From Sergeia podlipaevii (lineage: Eukaryota > Euglenozoa > Kinetoplastea > Trypanosomatida > Trypanosomatidae), in contig JASANZ010002262.1 in NCBI GenBank assembly GCA_030849805.1, positions 1 to 64,000 of the forward strand: a stretch of 64,000 nucleotides of DNA, written 5' to 3'. Of the stretch, positions 48,390 through 58,317 are shown piece after piece (the stretch's first letter is position 1; each line of letters opens with the position of its first letter). The position numbers and the translations under genes were made by a program. The notes under the pieces are model-generated. The model was not told the origin of the DNA. It worked only from the letters and a program-made list of their open reading frames with translations, and did no database searches.

Positions 48390-48945
48390 ATGCGACCCAC
48401 TGTAAAAGGAAAAAGATGATGGCTCAAGACTTAGATCGCTGGAGAATCATTTTTATAGTTGAAAGGGCCAAAGCACAACACAAAAAAAAAAAGAGATAAA
48501 AAGTAAAATATGTATTTTGTGCTCTTGCTACAGAAAAAAAATATAACAGCGAGCACATATTGTGGGTAGTTATCGTTCATAGTTGATCTGTTCAGGGGAA
48601 AAAGGAAAGAAAATTAGTCGCGATGATGCACCAGTAAGTCTATTGTTGATTTTCTTGTTGTTGCTATTATTATTTTTATATTTTCTGGTACAATCTGGAT
48701 GTTTATAATATAAAAAAAATCAGTTGTGACGTGAACCCCATATGATCACCCACGAGCGCGACCGCACAAACAAAGAGTCACATAAAAATGTAAAGAAAAC
48801 AAAAATCTGCACACACACAAAAGGGAAAACTGAAAACAGTAAAAGGAGAGGGCATAGATCATCAAGGCCTCAAAAAAAAGTCTCACCCTGCTCTACGTTC
48901 AGGCAAGACAGTTTCAGATACTAACCCGCGCACATCATCTGTGTG
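48390..48945. other. Intergenic
   Basis: A-run 48482-48493 and AT-rich 48655-48720. The Lys-rich + frames here are translated purine tracts. Confidence 0.5.
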
Positions 48946-50448
48946 TCACGTTTCATTAAACAAGAGAGGGATGCCATATATCTTGGCCACCTCCACCCGA
49001 CGCTCTTCAAGTACGCCACGCTCCTTGGCGTTCATCGCCTGCATTCCTTTTGATGCTTCCCCCACTGGCAGCGTCAGCAGCTCGGGATGTGCCTTGGCCT
49101 CCTCCACGATCTTCAATTGCGCCTCGTTACGCACGTTAAGAACGCCGCATGCCCATAGTGCGTTGATACGTGCACTCACGGGGGATGCGCCGCCAATGTA
49201 AGAGGCAAAGACTTGCGTGCAGCAATGGATCAGCTCGTCGTTGCGCTCTTGCACAGAAGCAAAGCTAGCGAGAATGGTGGCGGCATCCGAAATGCTAACG
49301 TGCTCACCCTGTCGGAACAACGACGACACACGAGTCGCCAACAGTGGGAACAACTCAGCGTCAAAGAGGTCAAAGGCAGCGAGCGCTGCAAGCGTCATGG
49401 CGGCCTCGTCCGCGCGGAAGTCGTTCACAACGGCGCAGGCACGCTCCGCCAGTGCGCCAAGCACCTCCTCGGCAAGCACACCAGCACGCACGTAAGCGTT
49501 GCATACGCGAGAAAGAGAGGTGGAATCAAAGCTAGCAGCCCGAGCAATAACTTCCTCTCCAATTGTGCGCATGGTTGCTTCGCTCCCACGGCCAGCAAGC
49601 ACGAGACAGTTAAGGAGGGAAGCTAACAGTGGGGGAGAAAGAGAAGGGAGACGCGACAGTACGTGACGCTCGTAGGAACCAAAAAAGTCGGCATCCACAA
49701 AGTTCAGCTCGGCGAAGGCGTCCAGCATAGTAATGGCAACCATCGGTGATGCAGACGCCAGTTTGCTCAACGCGTGATCACGTAAAATGAGCATCAGTGG
49801 GCCATGGTTATAGTGCACACGGGATAAGGCAAAGGCTACATTCGTGACGTGACCCAGCGAGATGCTGGGGTCCACCATCGTCTTCGCTGCGCAGTCGCAG
49901 AGCGCCTTGTATAGCGCGTCGTGATGTACGCCAGCTCTACCGTACGCGTTGATGAGCACCGCCACTGACACTGCATTCATGGATCCTGACGTTGCCATTA
50001 TAATCAGGGGACGAATATAGGAGATGAGCAAGTTAAACAATACAGAGGACCGAAGCACAAGACAGCTATGCACGATGCGGGCGAGCGAGTCTGCGTCCAT
50101 GGCGAGAATCGCGGCATCGCTCGTGCTCGCCTCCAGCACGGCTTGAAGGAGCGGAGACCTGGCTGGTATCACGTGTAGAGTGGACGCGGTATGTGCAATA
50201 CGTGCGGCAAGCTGCGGTGTATAGGCGATCTGCAAATCATCTAAAGATTCAGTCTCAAATGTGTTCCGGCTCTGCCGCGTCAGCTCCTGACGACGTGCCC
50301 CGGCAGACTGCAGCTGCCCTTGGAGCTTCTCCATTGAGGAAGCGAAAGCTTGTGTAGCCATATACCGGCAGCTCTGGGTATCCATGCGCGTAGCAGAAAT
50401 GAACAGGCACAGCCATCCACACGGCGTCAGTGGAACTAGTCTGCGCAT
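48946..50448 (-). CDS. Probable mitochondrial helical-repeat protein
   Basis: A 500-aa protein with a basic, acid-free N-terminus (MRRLVPLTPCGWLCLFIS) suggesting mitochondrial import. The rest is a chain of helical hairpins with recurring patterns (ADSLARIVHSCLVL, VSVAVLINAYGRAGV, HVTNVAFALSRV, PMVAITMLDAFAELNF, LASLLNCLVLAGRG, LSRVCNAYVRAGV, ISDAATILASFASV), like the RAP/FASTK/OPR-type alpha-solenoids that bind organellar RNA. A C-terminal RAP domain is not evident. In trypanosomatids many such proteins belong to mitochondrial ribosome or RNA-editing complexes; which one this is cannot be told. The start ATG is the first in frame. Confidence 0.68.
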   Translation of the reverse strand: MRRLVPLTPCGWLCLFISATRMDTQSCRYMATQAFASSMEKLQGQLQSAGARRQELTRQSRNTFETESLDDLQIAYTPQLAARIAHTASTLHVIPARSPLLQAVLEASTSDAAILAMDADSLARIVHSCLVLRSSVLFNLLISYIRPLIIMATSGSMNAVSVAVLINAYGRAGVHHDALYKALCDCAAKTMVDPSISLGHVTNVAFALSRVHYNHGPLMLILRDHALSKLASASPMVAITMLDAFAELNFVDADFFGSYERHVLSRLPSLSPPLLASLLNCLVLAGRGSEATMRTIGEEVIARAASFDSTSLSRVCNAYVRAGVLAEEVLGALAERACAVVNDFRADEAAMTLAALAAFDLFDAELFPLLATRVSSLFRQGEHVSISDAATILASFASVQERNDELIHCCTQVFASYIGGASPVSARINALWACGVLNVRNEAQLKIVEEAKAHPELLTLPVGEASKGMQAMNAKERGVLEERRVEVAKIYGIPLLFNET

Positions 50449-51179
50449 AGTGCTAATAAAAATGTGTGTATATGTATTTTAAATACTGCAAGTGGGAAGA
50501 GCAAAGTTGCAAAGGAGAAAAGAACGGTAAATGAAGAAAAACGAGAGATGCTTTATATCGATTCAAAAACTCTACTGCGACAGTGTCAGTGCAACCAAAA
50601 ATAAATGTAAAGTGGAAAGAGAAAGTAAAGAGCGAATAAAAGAGAGTTCGATAGCAAAATAATTTCATTTAAAGCACAACGAAAGAAAAAGAGGAGAAAA
50701 GGGGGGCAAAAGACGAAGTTTGCCTTGAGGGCAAAACACAAGACAAACAGATCGAAGTCCGCGTTGCTTGACTGAACACACACACACAAAAAAAAAGAGG
50801 AAAAGGTGTTAACAAAAGAAAAGATAATAATAGTAGTAGTACAACTCCGGCAGTAAAGCCTCTCTCTCTCTCTCTCTCGCACACACCATCAAGAAACATA
50901 TATATGTATATACACACTGCAAAGTCAGAGTAAAAAAAAAAATGAAAAGTTTTTCCGCTTACGCACCTATATATGCATCCGTGCACGCCTTCTCCGTCCA
51001 TCAGTCCTTCGCCTCCCTACCCGCGCGTGTATGGTAGCAACAACATCTCTCTCTCTCTCTCAAAAAAAAAAGAGATACCTCCCTGGATAGCATATGAATC
51101 ATCAATACCCACCGTTGAGCAAAAGAAAAAAACAACTAACGATAACAGTGGTTCGGCTACCCCACTCCTCACACCACTC
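50449..51179. other. Intergenic with CT/GA repeats
   Basis: CT repeats at 50861-50879 and 51045-51061, AT repeat near 50895-50913, and CA repeat 50777-50787. Frames here translate the repeats. Confidence 0.5.
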
Positions 51180-52583
51180 TCACATTAGTCCAACCGACTT
51201 CATGTACTGTCGTGACTCATAGCTGCCATAGCCATCGCTCAGCGAGTCATAGTCCGCGCTGCCCTGATCAGGGCCGCTAGGAAACCCTCGCATGCCACCA
51301 CCTTGATGCCTCTTTGGGCTCCGAGAGTTGTCAGAGCTGCCTCCACCACCGCGACCGCTGGCAGACACGCCGGGACTGCCGTGAGCAGACGCAGCTCGTC
51401 CCGAGTCCGCCGGTCCTATTTGCTGACTGCGTCGCTGCTCCTCATCTGGCCCCCGCTGGTGGTACTTGTGCGAGTCTTTCGGAGCTCCAGTGGTGGTGGG
51501 CCGCCCCCCAGCCGCAGCCGCAGTCAAAGCCGAAGAATGCGAGGAAGGCCGAGCAAGGGTCGTCGAAGAATCCACTGGCACTACGCGACGGTACTGCGGG
51601 ATATCACGCTCGGTCGCAGCTCCTCGAGCCGGTGCGATGTACGGTTGTGAGTTGCTACTCATGTTAGCTGAAAGCGACGCAGCAGTGGCGCCTCGACCCT
51701 GCGAGCTTGGAAGCCTTGTGCCAACCGCCGATGTTGGTGCCTTGCCGGCGCTGCGAAGAGAACTGAGAAGAGGGTTGTCCTGCCTGCCGAGCTGGCTGCC
51801 GCCCCGAGAGGATTGCATGCTACTGTTGCGTTCCGATACAGTCGTCGTGAGGTTTTGCGGGTTCCACGGCGGGGCCACAGAGTCCATTGAGAGATTCACC
51901 AACTTCCCCGTCGCGCTGCTCCCGTACACGGTACTGTTATTCACGTTGCTAGTGTCTATGGCGTTGCTCTGTCGGCTGTGTTGAAGGCTGCTGATGTTCT
52001 CCCCCGGTGGTGTGCAGGAGCGGGAGCCTTCAAGTGTGATGGAAGTGTTCTGTGCATTGAGCGTGGTGAGGGACTGCTGGAGTGCACTTGCCCTGCTGCT
52101 CTGTGGTGGAGAAGAGACCGGCATCTGCTGTGCAGACGGCGCGTGTTCTGCCTGTGGCTGCTGATAGCGATCCTCCGTCTCGTGATGAGCAATAAATCCA
52201 CTGGTGTTCGCGTCAGCCTTGGTTGCGCTAGCGGCAGGAGCAGCAGCAGTCATGACACCGCTGCTAGTCCGTCCTCCCTTGTCAGCTGCGCTAGAAAGAT
52301 AATGCTCGACATGCGCAACACGCGTGCTAATCTGTTGCATCCAAACCACCATTGTGTTGAGCTGCCCCTGGATAGCTAGTTGTTGCTGGTAGATGAGTTG
52401 TAGCATCATCCCATCATCAGACCCAAAGGGCTGCTGCTGCTGCTGCATATCGGCAGGTGGAGCTGTCGTTACTCCCTTCGAGGCTGCGGGAGGGAAGGGA
52501 GGTGTGTGAATCGCATTATCAAGCTGTCGACTTGCCAACAAAGATGTGCCCTGCGCCTGTGACTGGCTGGCAGCAGGAATCAT
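51180..52583 (-). CDS. Low-complexity Ser/Gln-rich protein
   Basis: A 467-aa protein dominated by Ser, Gln, Ala, Gly and Thr, with short Gln runs (QQQQQ around residue 50). One folded-looking stretch is a helix with heptads at about 62-95 (LIYQQQLAIQGQLNTMVVWMQQISTRVAHVEHYL, longer than can be quoted whole), which may oligomerise. A Gly/Ser-rich patch (SGRGGGGSSDNSRSPKR) lies near the end. No domain is recognised. Such proteins in trypanosomatids are often RNA-granule or cytoskeletal components; this is only a suggestion. The longest frame starts with GTG; ATG 52583 is used. Confidence 0.6.
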   Translation of the reverse strand: MIPAASQSQAQGTSLLASRQLDNAIHTPPFPPAASKGVTTAPPADMQQQQQPFGSDDGMMLQLIYQQQLAIQGQLNTMVVWMQQISTRVAHVEHYLSSAADKGGRTSSGVMTAAAPAASATKADANTSGFIAHHETEDRYQQPQAEHAPSAQQMPVSSPPQSSRASALQQSLTTLNAQNTSITLEGSRSCTPPGENISSLQHSRQSNAIDTSNVNNSTVYGSSATGKLVNLSMDSVAPPWNPQNLTTTVSERNSSMQSSRGGSQLGRQDNPLLSSLRSAGKAPTSAVGTRLPSSQGRGATAASLSANMSSNSQPYIAPARGAATERDIPQYRRVVPVDSSTTLARPSSHSSALTAAAAGGRPTTTGAPKDSHKYHQRGPDEEQRRSQQIGPADSGRAASAHGSPGVSASGRGGGGSSDNSRSPKRHQGGGMRGFPSGPDQGSADYDSLSDGYGSYESRQYMKSVGLM

Positions 52584-53452
52584 TAACACCTACACGCGCG
52601 CGTACTCACAAGTTCAAGTAAAGCTTTTGAAAAAGGGGTAATAAGAAGCAAAATGAGAGAGTATGATTTTCTTGGTGTGTGAAAGTGGCTTCTAAATGTA
52701 AAGAAACGTCCCACAAGACGCAGTCTGTTGCTCTAACTGCTTTAAAATAACAACAACAAAGGAAAGGAAGGAGATCTCTCCGACCTCCACGAATAAACGG
52801 TACACACACAAAAAAAAAAAGAAGAAGATTGAGGAAAGTCACCCCCTTTTTTCTTCACCTGCTTAGTGAATAAAATCGTCAAAAAAATGCAAATATGCTC
52901 TAAAAAAAAAAAAAATGACAACAGTAATAATAATAGGTACAGGATACAATTTTCTAAAAAAAATATAGAGAGGGAGTGAAAAAAAAAAAAACGCACACTT
53001 CCACCTAAAATAGAGATGAGGAAAAAGGAAGGGAAAAGGAAAAGGAAAGTCATAAATAACAGTCTTTGCAGATATGAGTAAAAGTGTGTAACGAGCAAAC
53101 AAAACGTCTCATCATACATAGAAGCTATTCGTCATCCTTTGAAAAGAAACAAAAAAAAATGCAACAATGGAAACGGCGCTGGCTGATTCCAACATCATTT
53201 CATTTCATTTTTTGCTTTGTTTATTCTATTTAAACTCTAAGTACGCAACCAATAATACACGATAGATGGTGTCTTCTTCATAACAGAAACAAAAGCAGCA
53301 GCTACAGTAGTGGCCCACACAACAGGAGTACCCAAGGCAGTTGATGTATCCTTCTCTTGCTGACTGAATATGTGTGTATATATATATTTTAAAAAAGACA
53401 GTACAAACAAGAAAGCTTGCTGTGTGACCCCCACTCACACGCTGCCACTGTC
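52584..53452. other. Intergenic with an orphan coding-like frame
   Basis: Many A-runs (52809-52820, 52902-52915, 52979-52992). At 53237-53368 a 43-codon coding-like stretch without a start is listed separately. Confidence 0.45.
53237..53368 (-). other. Coding-like 43-codon frame without an ATG
   Basis: On the minus strand the frame reads FSQQEKDTSTALGTPVVWAT, then a hydrophobic stretch (TVAAAFVSVM), KKTPSIVYYWLRT and TAG. It looks like the end of a small membrane protein. The pyrimidine tract and first AG (TTCAG) lie just at its 5' edge, but no ATG precedes it in frame until the internal Met, 14 codons from the end. It may be a relic, a frame with a lost start, or chance. Confidence 0.3.
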
Positions 53453-55378
53453 CTACATCTGAAGTGAATTGATAAAGATCTTGGAGTTGATCATCGCCGT
53501 GGAAAGCAGCGTCACGTGGCTCTCAATTTTCGCGGTATAGGGCTCGTCGGAACGAGCTGGAGCCTCGCCCCCGCCTAACTTCCTTGAAACATTCTTGCCA
53601 AGGTTCATGAGCGACTCTAGGTTATTGTCCACCGTGCCAGCATTGATCTGGGCCAGCAACATCGCCTCGCTGTAGGTAATCCCGCCCATGTACACTATAA
53701 TGATGTCCTTGCCGCGTACGGAAGGGGCCTCAGCCGCTGGTACAGGGCACCCTGGCACATCCTGCACGGGATACTTTTCTTCTAGCAATGAGCCGTTGTA
53801 AATGCGGTTAACGAGCTTCTTGAGAAGCGGCGTGTGCTGTGTGAGGACGTTCTGCACGTCCTTGCCAAACTGACCCACTGTCTTCGCGACAGACTTGAAT
53901 ATGTGTCCTGTCGTAGACTGAAAGAGTTCGTGCGCACGTCGTTCCTGCCCGCCGAGCTGCAGGAGGCGGTCGATAAGAGCAATCTTGTCTCTTGGGCACT
54001 GCCGTTGAGCCAGCACCTGCTTGATCTGCGCCGTCACGTTTGAACTGCTCTTTTCATAGCGTAGGCTGTAGAGCATCGCAAGACGCAGAGCATCATCGAC
54101 GTCGGTGTGAAGATCCTCGACGAACTCAAGCACCTGTCGGCCATGCTCGGTAGCGCTGCTGTTGGCTACCAGATCTTGCTCCAGGAGAGAGAGCTTGGTG
54201 AGGTTGCGGCTCTTGATCTCATCTACAAGCTGGCTTGCAATGGCACAGTGGCGTGTTACCTGCGCGGACTGCTTGCGAGCCTCAGGAAAGCGGTTCATGA
54301 AGTTGCGAATTTCATCGAGCGAGACGGTGTCGCGGTCAAAGTTGTTCATTTCCTTGTACGCTTTCACCATTTCACTCACCGCAAGGCATACTTGACCCCA
54401 GTCATCATAGCGGTGCTTACCATAAAACGAGTCCGTGTGAGCAGCGAGAATGTGAATACGATCCTCGGGCTTCGCCTCTGCCTCGTCGTCTATGACTACC
54501 TCGTTTCCGCGCTGAAAGCCAATCAGTTCACTGATCATAGCCTCGTACGTCCAGGGCATCAGCAGCGGTGTGATAGGATCGTCCATGCGGTCAAGAATAA
54601 CAAGCACAGAGTCGCGCGCCTTGAGGTCGGGGAAGATGGCATGCACGTTTTGCATGCGCCGCCCCACCTCGCTGGCCAGCTTCTGCGTCACTTGGTTCCC
54701 CGCCCTATAGCGTACGACAGGGCGGCGGTTCGTAGAGAGTAGCATGCTGATCACACTCTCCGCCATGCGGTCAAAAGAAGACATGTCCCACTGCACGTAG
54801 GTAAGCGGATTCACTACTGGGATGGGTCCCTTACCCAGCGGTGGAGGCTTCAGCTGCGTGATGCAGATCCACTCAGTGAGGGGCACCGCGTTGAGATAGA
54901 CTTCACCGACGTGGGAGACGAGGTTCATAAGATCCGCATTGGCTAACGACTGCACAAGCGTTTGATCAAGCAAGTAAGTGAAAAAAATCGAATAGGAGGC
55001 GAAGTTGCCCTCCGCAAGTTCCTGATACACGGCTGCGAGAGAGGTTGGTGAGGGGCGACAGATGATAACGCACGTGAAGTGTTTCATCGGATATCGCTCT
55101 TTATGGTTGGACAGCATATCCACGAGTACCACGTTGTGCTGCAGGAGCTGGTGCTGCGAATATGCTACTGACATGATGCCGCGGGTGGCATCGTCGCACA
55201 AGAGCACTTTGAGTCCTGGCTGACGAGCCAAAATGCCGTCGAGGTATAGCCAGGCTTGCTCGATGCAGTTGCCGCGCTTGTGAGAGACAACGCGCTCACC
55301 TGTTGTTGTTGCTGTCGTAGCCACAGCTGTGGTGGTGGTATGGCTGGTACTGGCGGCTACTGCTGTTGCTGCTGACAT
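53453..55378 (-). CDS. VPS45: Sec1/Munc18-family protein VPS45
   Basis: A 641-aa SM protein closest to VPS45, which binds syntaxin-type SNAREs (Tlg2/syntaxin 16) for trans-Golgi/endosome fusion. After a 30-residue Ala/Thr-rich N-terminus, domain 1 holds LKVLLCDDATRGIMSVAYSQ and MKHFTCVIICRPS. Domain 2 holds LVILDRMDDPITPLLMPWTYEAMISELIG, the SM-family hallmark (split here at DPITPLL/MPWTYEAM). Later DDWGQVCLAVSEMVKAYKE and GKDIIIVYMGGITYSEAM follow the family order. The length is about 70 residues above human VPS45. The start was moved to ATG 55378, just after the predicted acceptor AG. Confidence 0.88.
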   Translation of the reverse strand: MSAATAVAASTSHTTTTAVATTATTTGERVVSHKRGNCIEQAWLYLDGILARQPGLKVLLCDDATRGIMSVAYSQHQLLQHNVVLVDMLSNHKERYPMKHFTCVIICRPSPTSLAAVYQELAEGNFASYSIFFTYLLDQTLVQSLANADLMNLVSHVGEVYLNAVPLTEWICITQLKPPPLGKGPIPVVNPLTYVQWDMSSFDRMAESVISMLLSTNRRPVVRYRAGNQVTQKLASEVGRRMQNVHAIFPDLKARDSVLVILDRMDDPITPLLMPWTYEAMISELIGFQRGNEVVIDDEAEAKPEDRIHILAAHTDSFYGKHRYDDWGQVCLAVSEMVKAYKEMNNFDRDTVSLDEIRNFMNRFPEARKQSAQVTRHCAIASQLVDEIKSRNLTKLSLLEQDLVANSSATEHGRQVLEFVEDLHTDVDDALRLAMLYSLRYEKSSSNVTAQIKQVLAQRQCPRDKIALIDRLLQLGGQERRAHELFQSTTGHIFKSVAKTVGQFGKDVQNVLTQHTPLLKKLVNRIYNGSLLEEKYPVQDVPGCPVPAAEAPSVRGKDIIIVYMGGITYSEAMLLAQINAGTVDNNLESLMNLGKNVSRKLGGGEAPARSDEPYTAKIESHVTLLSTAMINSKIFINSLQM

Positions 55379-55834
55379 CGGTCCAGACAAGAAAGCAGCT
55401 GTGTCTTTAAAAAAAAAAAAAAAAAGAACAGAAAAAAAACGGTACGCTAATATCTTCCCAAAAAAAAAACAGCTAGACGATACGCTATTTGGAAGTAGAT
55501 AATGATAAAAACAATAATGAACGCAGAAGCAAGTGGGTAAAAGAGAAGTCACACCATGTAAGTGAAACAAGAAGAAAGTGTTACGCTACAAAAAAAAAAG
55601 AAAAAAAGAAGGCAAAATGGGATGCGAACGTTCAGTCATGGACTGAATACATACAACAACAAAACCAGATAGTTGAATGCGCAGTAGAGAACTATTTACC
55701 AGGCATCAATGCATATAGTTGTATTGATTTCTTTAAACTCGTGTGAAGTAACTTCTTTCCTTTTTTTTAATCGTAAGCATTTGTAAAAGAAAGAAAGAAA
55801 GGAAAAGATGCATTTATGCAATATCCTCCCCCGT
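55379..55834. other. Short intergenic region between VPS45 and DUS2
   Basis: A-runs at 55409-55425, 55460-55469 and 55590-55598. No gene; + frame 55489-55746 has no coding character. Confidence 0.5.
55399..55439 (-). promoter_or_regulatory. Predicted spliced-leader acceptor for VPS45
   Basis: On the minus strand T-runs (55409-55425 and 55432-55439) are followed by the first AG at 55399-55400, leaving about 20 nt to the ATG at 55378. This supports the shorter VPS45 start. Prediction only. Confidence 0.55.
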
Positions 55835-57211
55835 TTAAAAGATCTCTGCCTCCACCCTGCGGCGCTTTCCTTCAAGTGACGTGTCACTCAGCTCTGTTGT
55901 TTCATCATCACCATCACCAGCAGAGACCAAAGCCTCGGGCTGCTTCCCGTCTGCCTCAGGCACACTTGGTACCAACTCCAGAGCAAACGCACAGGAGTTC
56001 ATCAGTGTCCGTTCCTCGGCGGTCAGTTTGAAAAAGTTGTAGCAGTCCGCATAGCTGCGGAGGTTTGTTTGCACCTCTGCCATGAGATGCTTGATAGCCG
56101 GCACCTCTGGGAAGGCGCGGGTAAGGTGATACTTGAAGTTGTTGAACACCGCTCGATAGCGAACCGAGTAAATCATGAGCTCCTTCATCATGCGCATGTA
56201 GTGAGCCTCGTCCAGCACTTCCGACTTTTCTGCTCCTGTCTCGCAAGCAGGCAGCCTTTCAAAACGTGAGGGGTCATTAAGGGCGGCCCGTGCCAGCATC
56301 GCACCGTCAAAGCCGTACATCGTTCGCTTCGCCTCGCCGTCGCGACGTGACTCCACTGACCCATTCAACACAAAGCACACGCCAGTGAAGAGGGCTTCTT
56401 GACGACACAGGCGCACCACGTCGCTAGCCCGCTCATACAATGGAGCCTTCTCAGAGCGCAGTTCGGGTGTGCGGGCGTGCAATGTGATAGCGTGGACGAC
56501 AGGTCTCTGCCCCCGCTTCCCGCTATTCGAAGTAGCAGCGGCAGAAGCCGCGATGAGCATCTCGCGCAGCATCTGCACCGTCTCCTCAGCGGTGTCCTTG
56601 AGACGTGTTTTGAGGCTCACTGGCACTACCCTGCCGCCGCGAGAAGCCAGCGCCGCCTCACTGTTGACAGCCGCCTCAATGCTGCCTACGAGACTGCCGG
56701 CCAGCGCAGTGTTGCGCATGAGGGCAGCACCAAATCCGTTGCTAATGCTAAACTTTTTGGGACAGCCCATGTTGACGTCGATGGCATCAATGTCACCACA
56801 CGCGTGCAAAGCGGCGGCGGCTCCAATGCTAGCGTTTGCCACACCCAACTGAAGTATTAAGGGAGGTCTCCTCTCCTCACTGCTGCTACTGCAGCTGCAG
56901 CTGCCATCAAGAGGAGAAGGAGACTTGACATCCCTCACGTCACTGCCACGAGCAGGCACAGCAAGCACAAGGGTGCGCTTGAACTGATTCTTAAACTGCT
57001 CGTACACCACGTACTCGGCAATGGGCTCTGGTACAGACGGATAGTGCCGCAGCTCACGATGACTAGCAGCCAGCTTGGCAGCAACCACCTCTTCGGAGAA
57101 AATCACATCGGCGCCGTGGTCAGCGCACATGACACGGAAACCAAGGCCACACACGCGCACCATCGGAGCTAGTATTGTCTTGCCATTGAATAGAGATGGC
57201 AGGGCCGTCAT
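55835..57211 (-). CDS. DUS2: tRNA-dihydrouridine synthase, DUS2-like
   Basis: A 458-aa FMN-dependent dihydrouridine synthase. The TIM-barrel start NGKTILAPMVRV and CADHGADVIFSEEV match the DUS2 line, which modifies U20 of tRNA. IDVNMGCPKKFSISNGFGAALM carries the catalytic Cys150; HAITLHARTPE, FVLNGSVESRRD and MYGFDGAMLARAALNDPSRF give the flavin-phosphate region. A Ser-rich, Cys-containing insertion (DVRDVKSPSPLDGSCSCSSS, about 91-110) splits the barrel after strand 3. The C-terminal helical domain ends in an acidic tail with a basic KRRRVEAEIF end. No dsRBD is seen, unlike animal DUS2. The longest frame begins with a CA/GT repeat; ATG 57211 is used. Confidence 0.88.
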   Translation of the reverse strand: MTALPSLFNGKTILAPMVRVCGLGFRVMCADHGADVIFSEEVVAAKLAASHRELRHYPSVPEPIAEYVVYEQFKNQFKRTLVLAVPARGSDVRDVKSPSPLDGSCSCSSSSEERRPPLILQLGVANASIGAAAALHACGDIDAIDVNMGCPKKFSISNGFGAALMRNTALAGSLVGSIEAAVNSEAALASRGGRVVPVSLKTRLKDTAEETVQMLREMLIAASAAATSNSGKRGQRPVVHAITLHARTPELRSEKAPLYERASDVVRLCRQEALFTGVCFVLNGSVESRRDGEAKRTMYGFDGAMLARAALNDPSRFERLPACETGAEKSEVLDEAHYMRMMKELMIYSVRYRAVFNNFKYHLTRAFPEVPAIKHLMAEVQTNLRSYADCYNFFKLTAEERTLMNSCAFALELVPSVPEADGKQPEALVSAGDGDDETTELSDTSLEGKRRRVEAEIF

Positions 57212-58317
57212 TCCACACACACACACACACAATAAGAAAATGCGCAGACTAAAAGAAAGAAAAATAGACAGCTACTGTACTCCTATATTGGGTTGATTCC
57301 TTTAATATTCTTTTTCACTCTCTCTATCTGCGTGTGTGGGTGTGTGTGTGGGTGTGTGTGTGAAAATATTGCCAAGCCTCCTCCTTTTTCCCTAATTCTT
57401 TTCGTTGTTGTTATTTTGAAAACAGAAAAAGGGGGGAGGGGGGAAGATTTCTTTAAAAGTTGATTAGAATGATTCGTGCATTATACTTGGAAAAGATAAT
57501 AAGCAATCGCTAAGTAGAAGGAAGCGGTTGATTCCACTACACAGTACAGCCAGATATGCATACCCGCTGCATGGGATCTACAAGGCCATTACTGGGTACC
57601 AACATCAAGAAAAAAAAGATTGAGAACTTTTCATCAAGCCCCTCCTTTTTTTTTTGGTAAAAGGAAAAACGAATAGTCTTTTTTGGCCATAATTCCTAAC
57701 AACTACAAATAAATAGAAAAAAAAAACAGGAAATCAGAACTTAAATGATAATCCCCTACAGCAGTGTCCCTACTAGCGAACAAAGCAGTCCTTATATTAT
57801 GGAACAGTGCTGATCATTGTAATATTTGTTTCCCTCTCCTGCTCCTATCATCAAGCCTCATTCAGTCACACATTTTTGCTGTTTCCTTTCCCTTCTTTCT
57901 TGTGTCCTTCAGCAATAACAACAAAAAGATACCGCCACCCGACTTGATAGATTCAATATTGTCGTCCTTTTTTATGCTTTTTTTGTTTTGACGAGCCAGT
58001 CAAACACGAAAATAAAGCTACGAAAAAAAAAAGAAATAAATAAAACAATAAACAAAAAAAAAATGTGTAAAGAATTGTCTGTGCAAAATTAAATGCTTCT
58101 TTACTTTCCTAACTACTAAAAATATATATATATAAGAAAAAAAAAAAATGAAAAGCGCATCTATCAAAAAGGAAACATACTGGTGCCAGCGCAAACCCGC
58201 TAGTATCTTCCTCCCTTTTCTACTGCCTTTTTTTCTCTTAAAAAAAAAAAATTCTCCCCCTCCCGGTAAGAATAGTATGCAAGTAAGTGAGTGGGAGAGA
58301 GGCAGCCGTACACACGC
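57212..58317. other. 1.1-kb intergenic region
   Basis: TG repeat 57331-57362, G-rich patch 57431-57443, A-runs 58023-58032, 58052-58060, 58135-58148 and 58241-58250. Short minus frames near 57520-57600 and 57720-57860 are under 25 codons and not called. Confidence 0.45.

Noticed and set aside
54107..54742. A 211-codon + strand frame
   Set aside because: Antisense shadow of the VPS45 gene; high GC at third positions keeps it open. No supporting signals.
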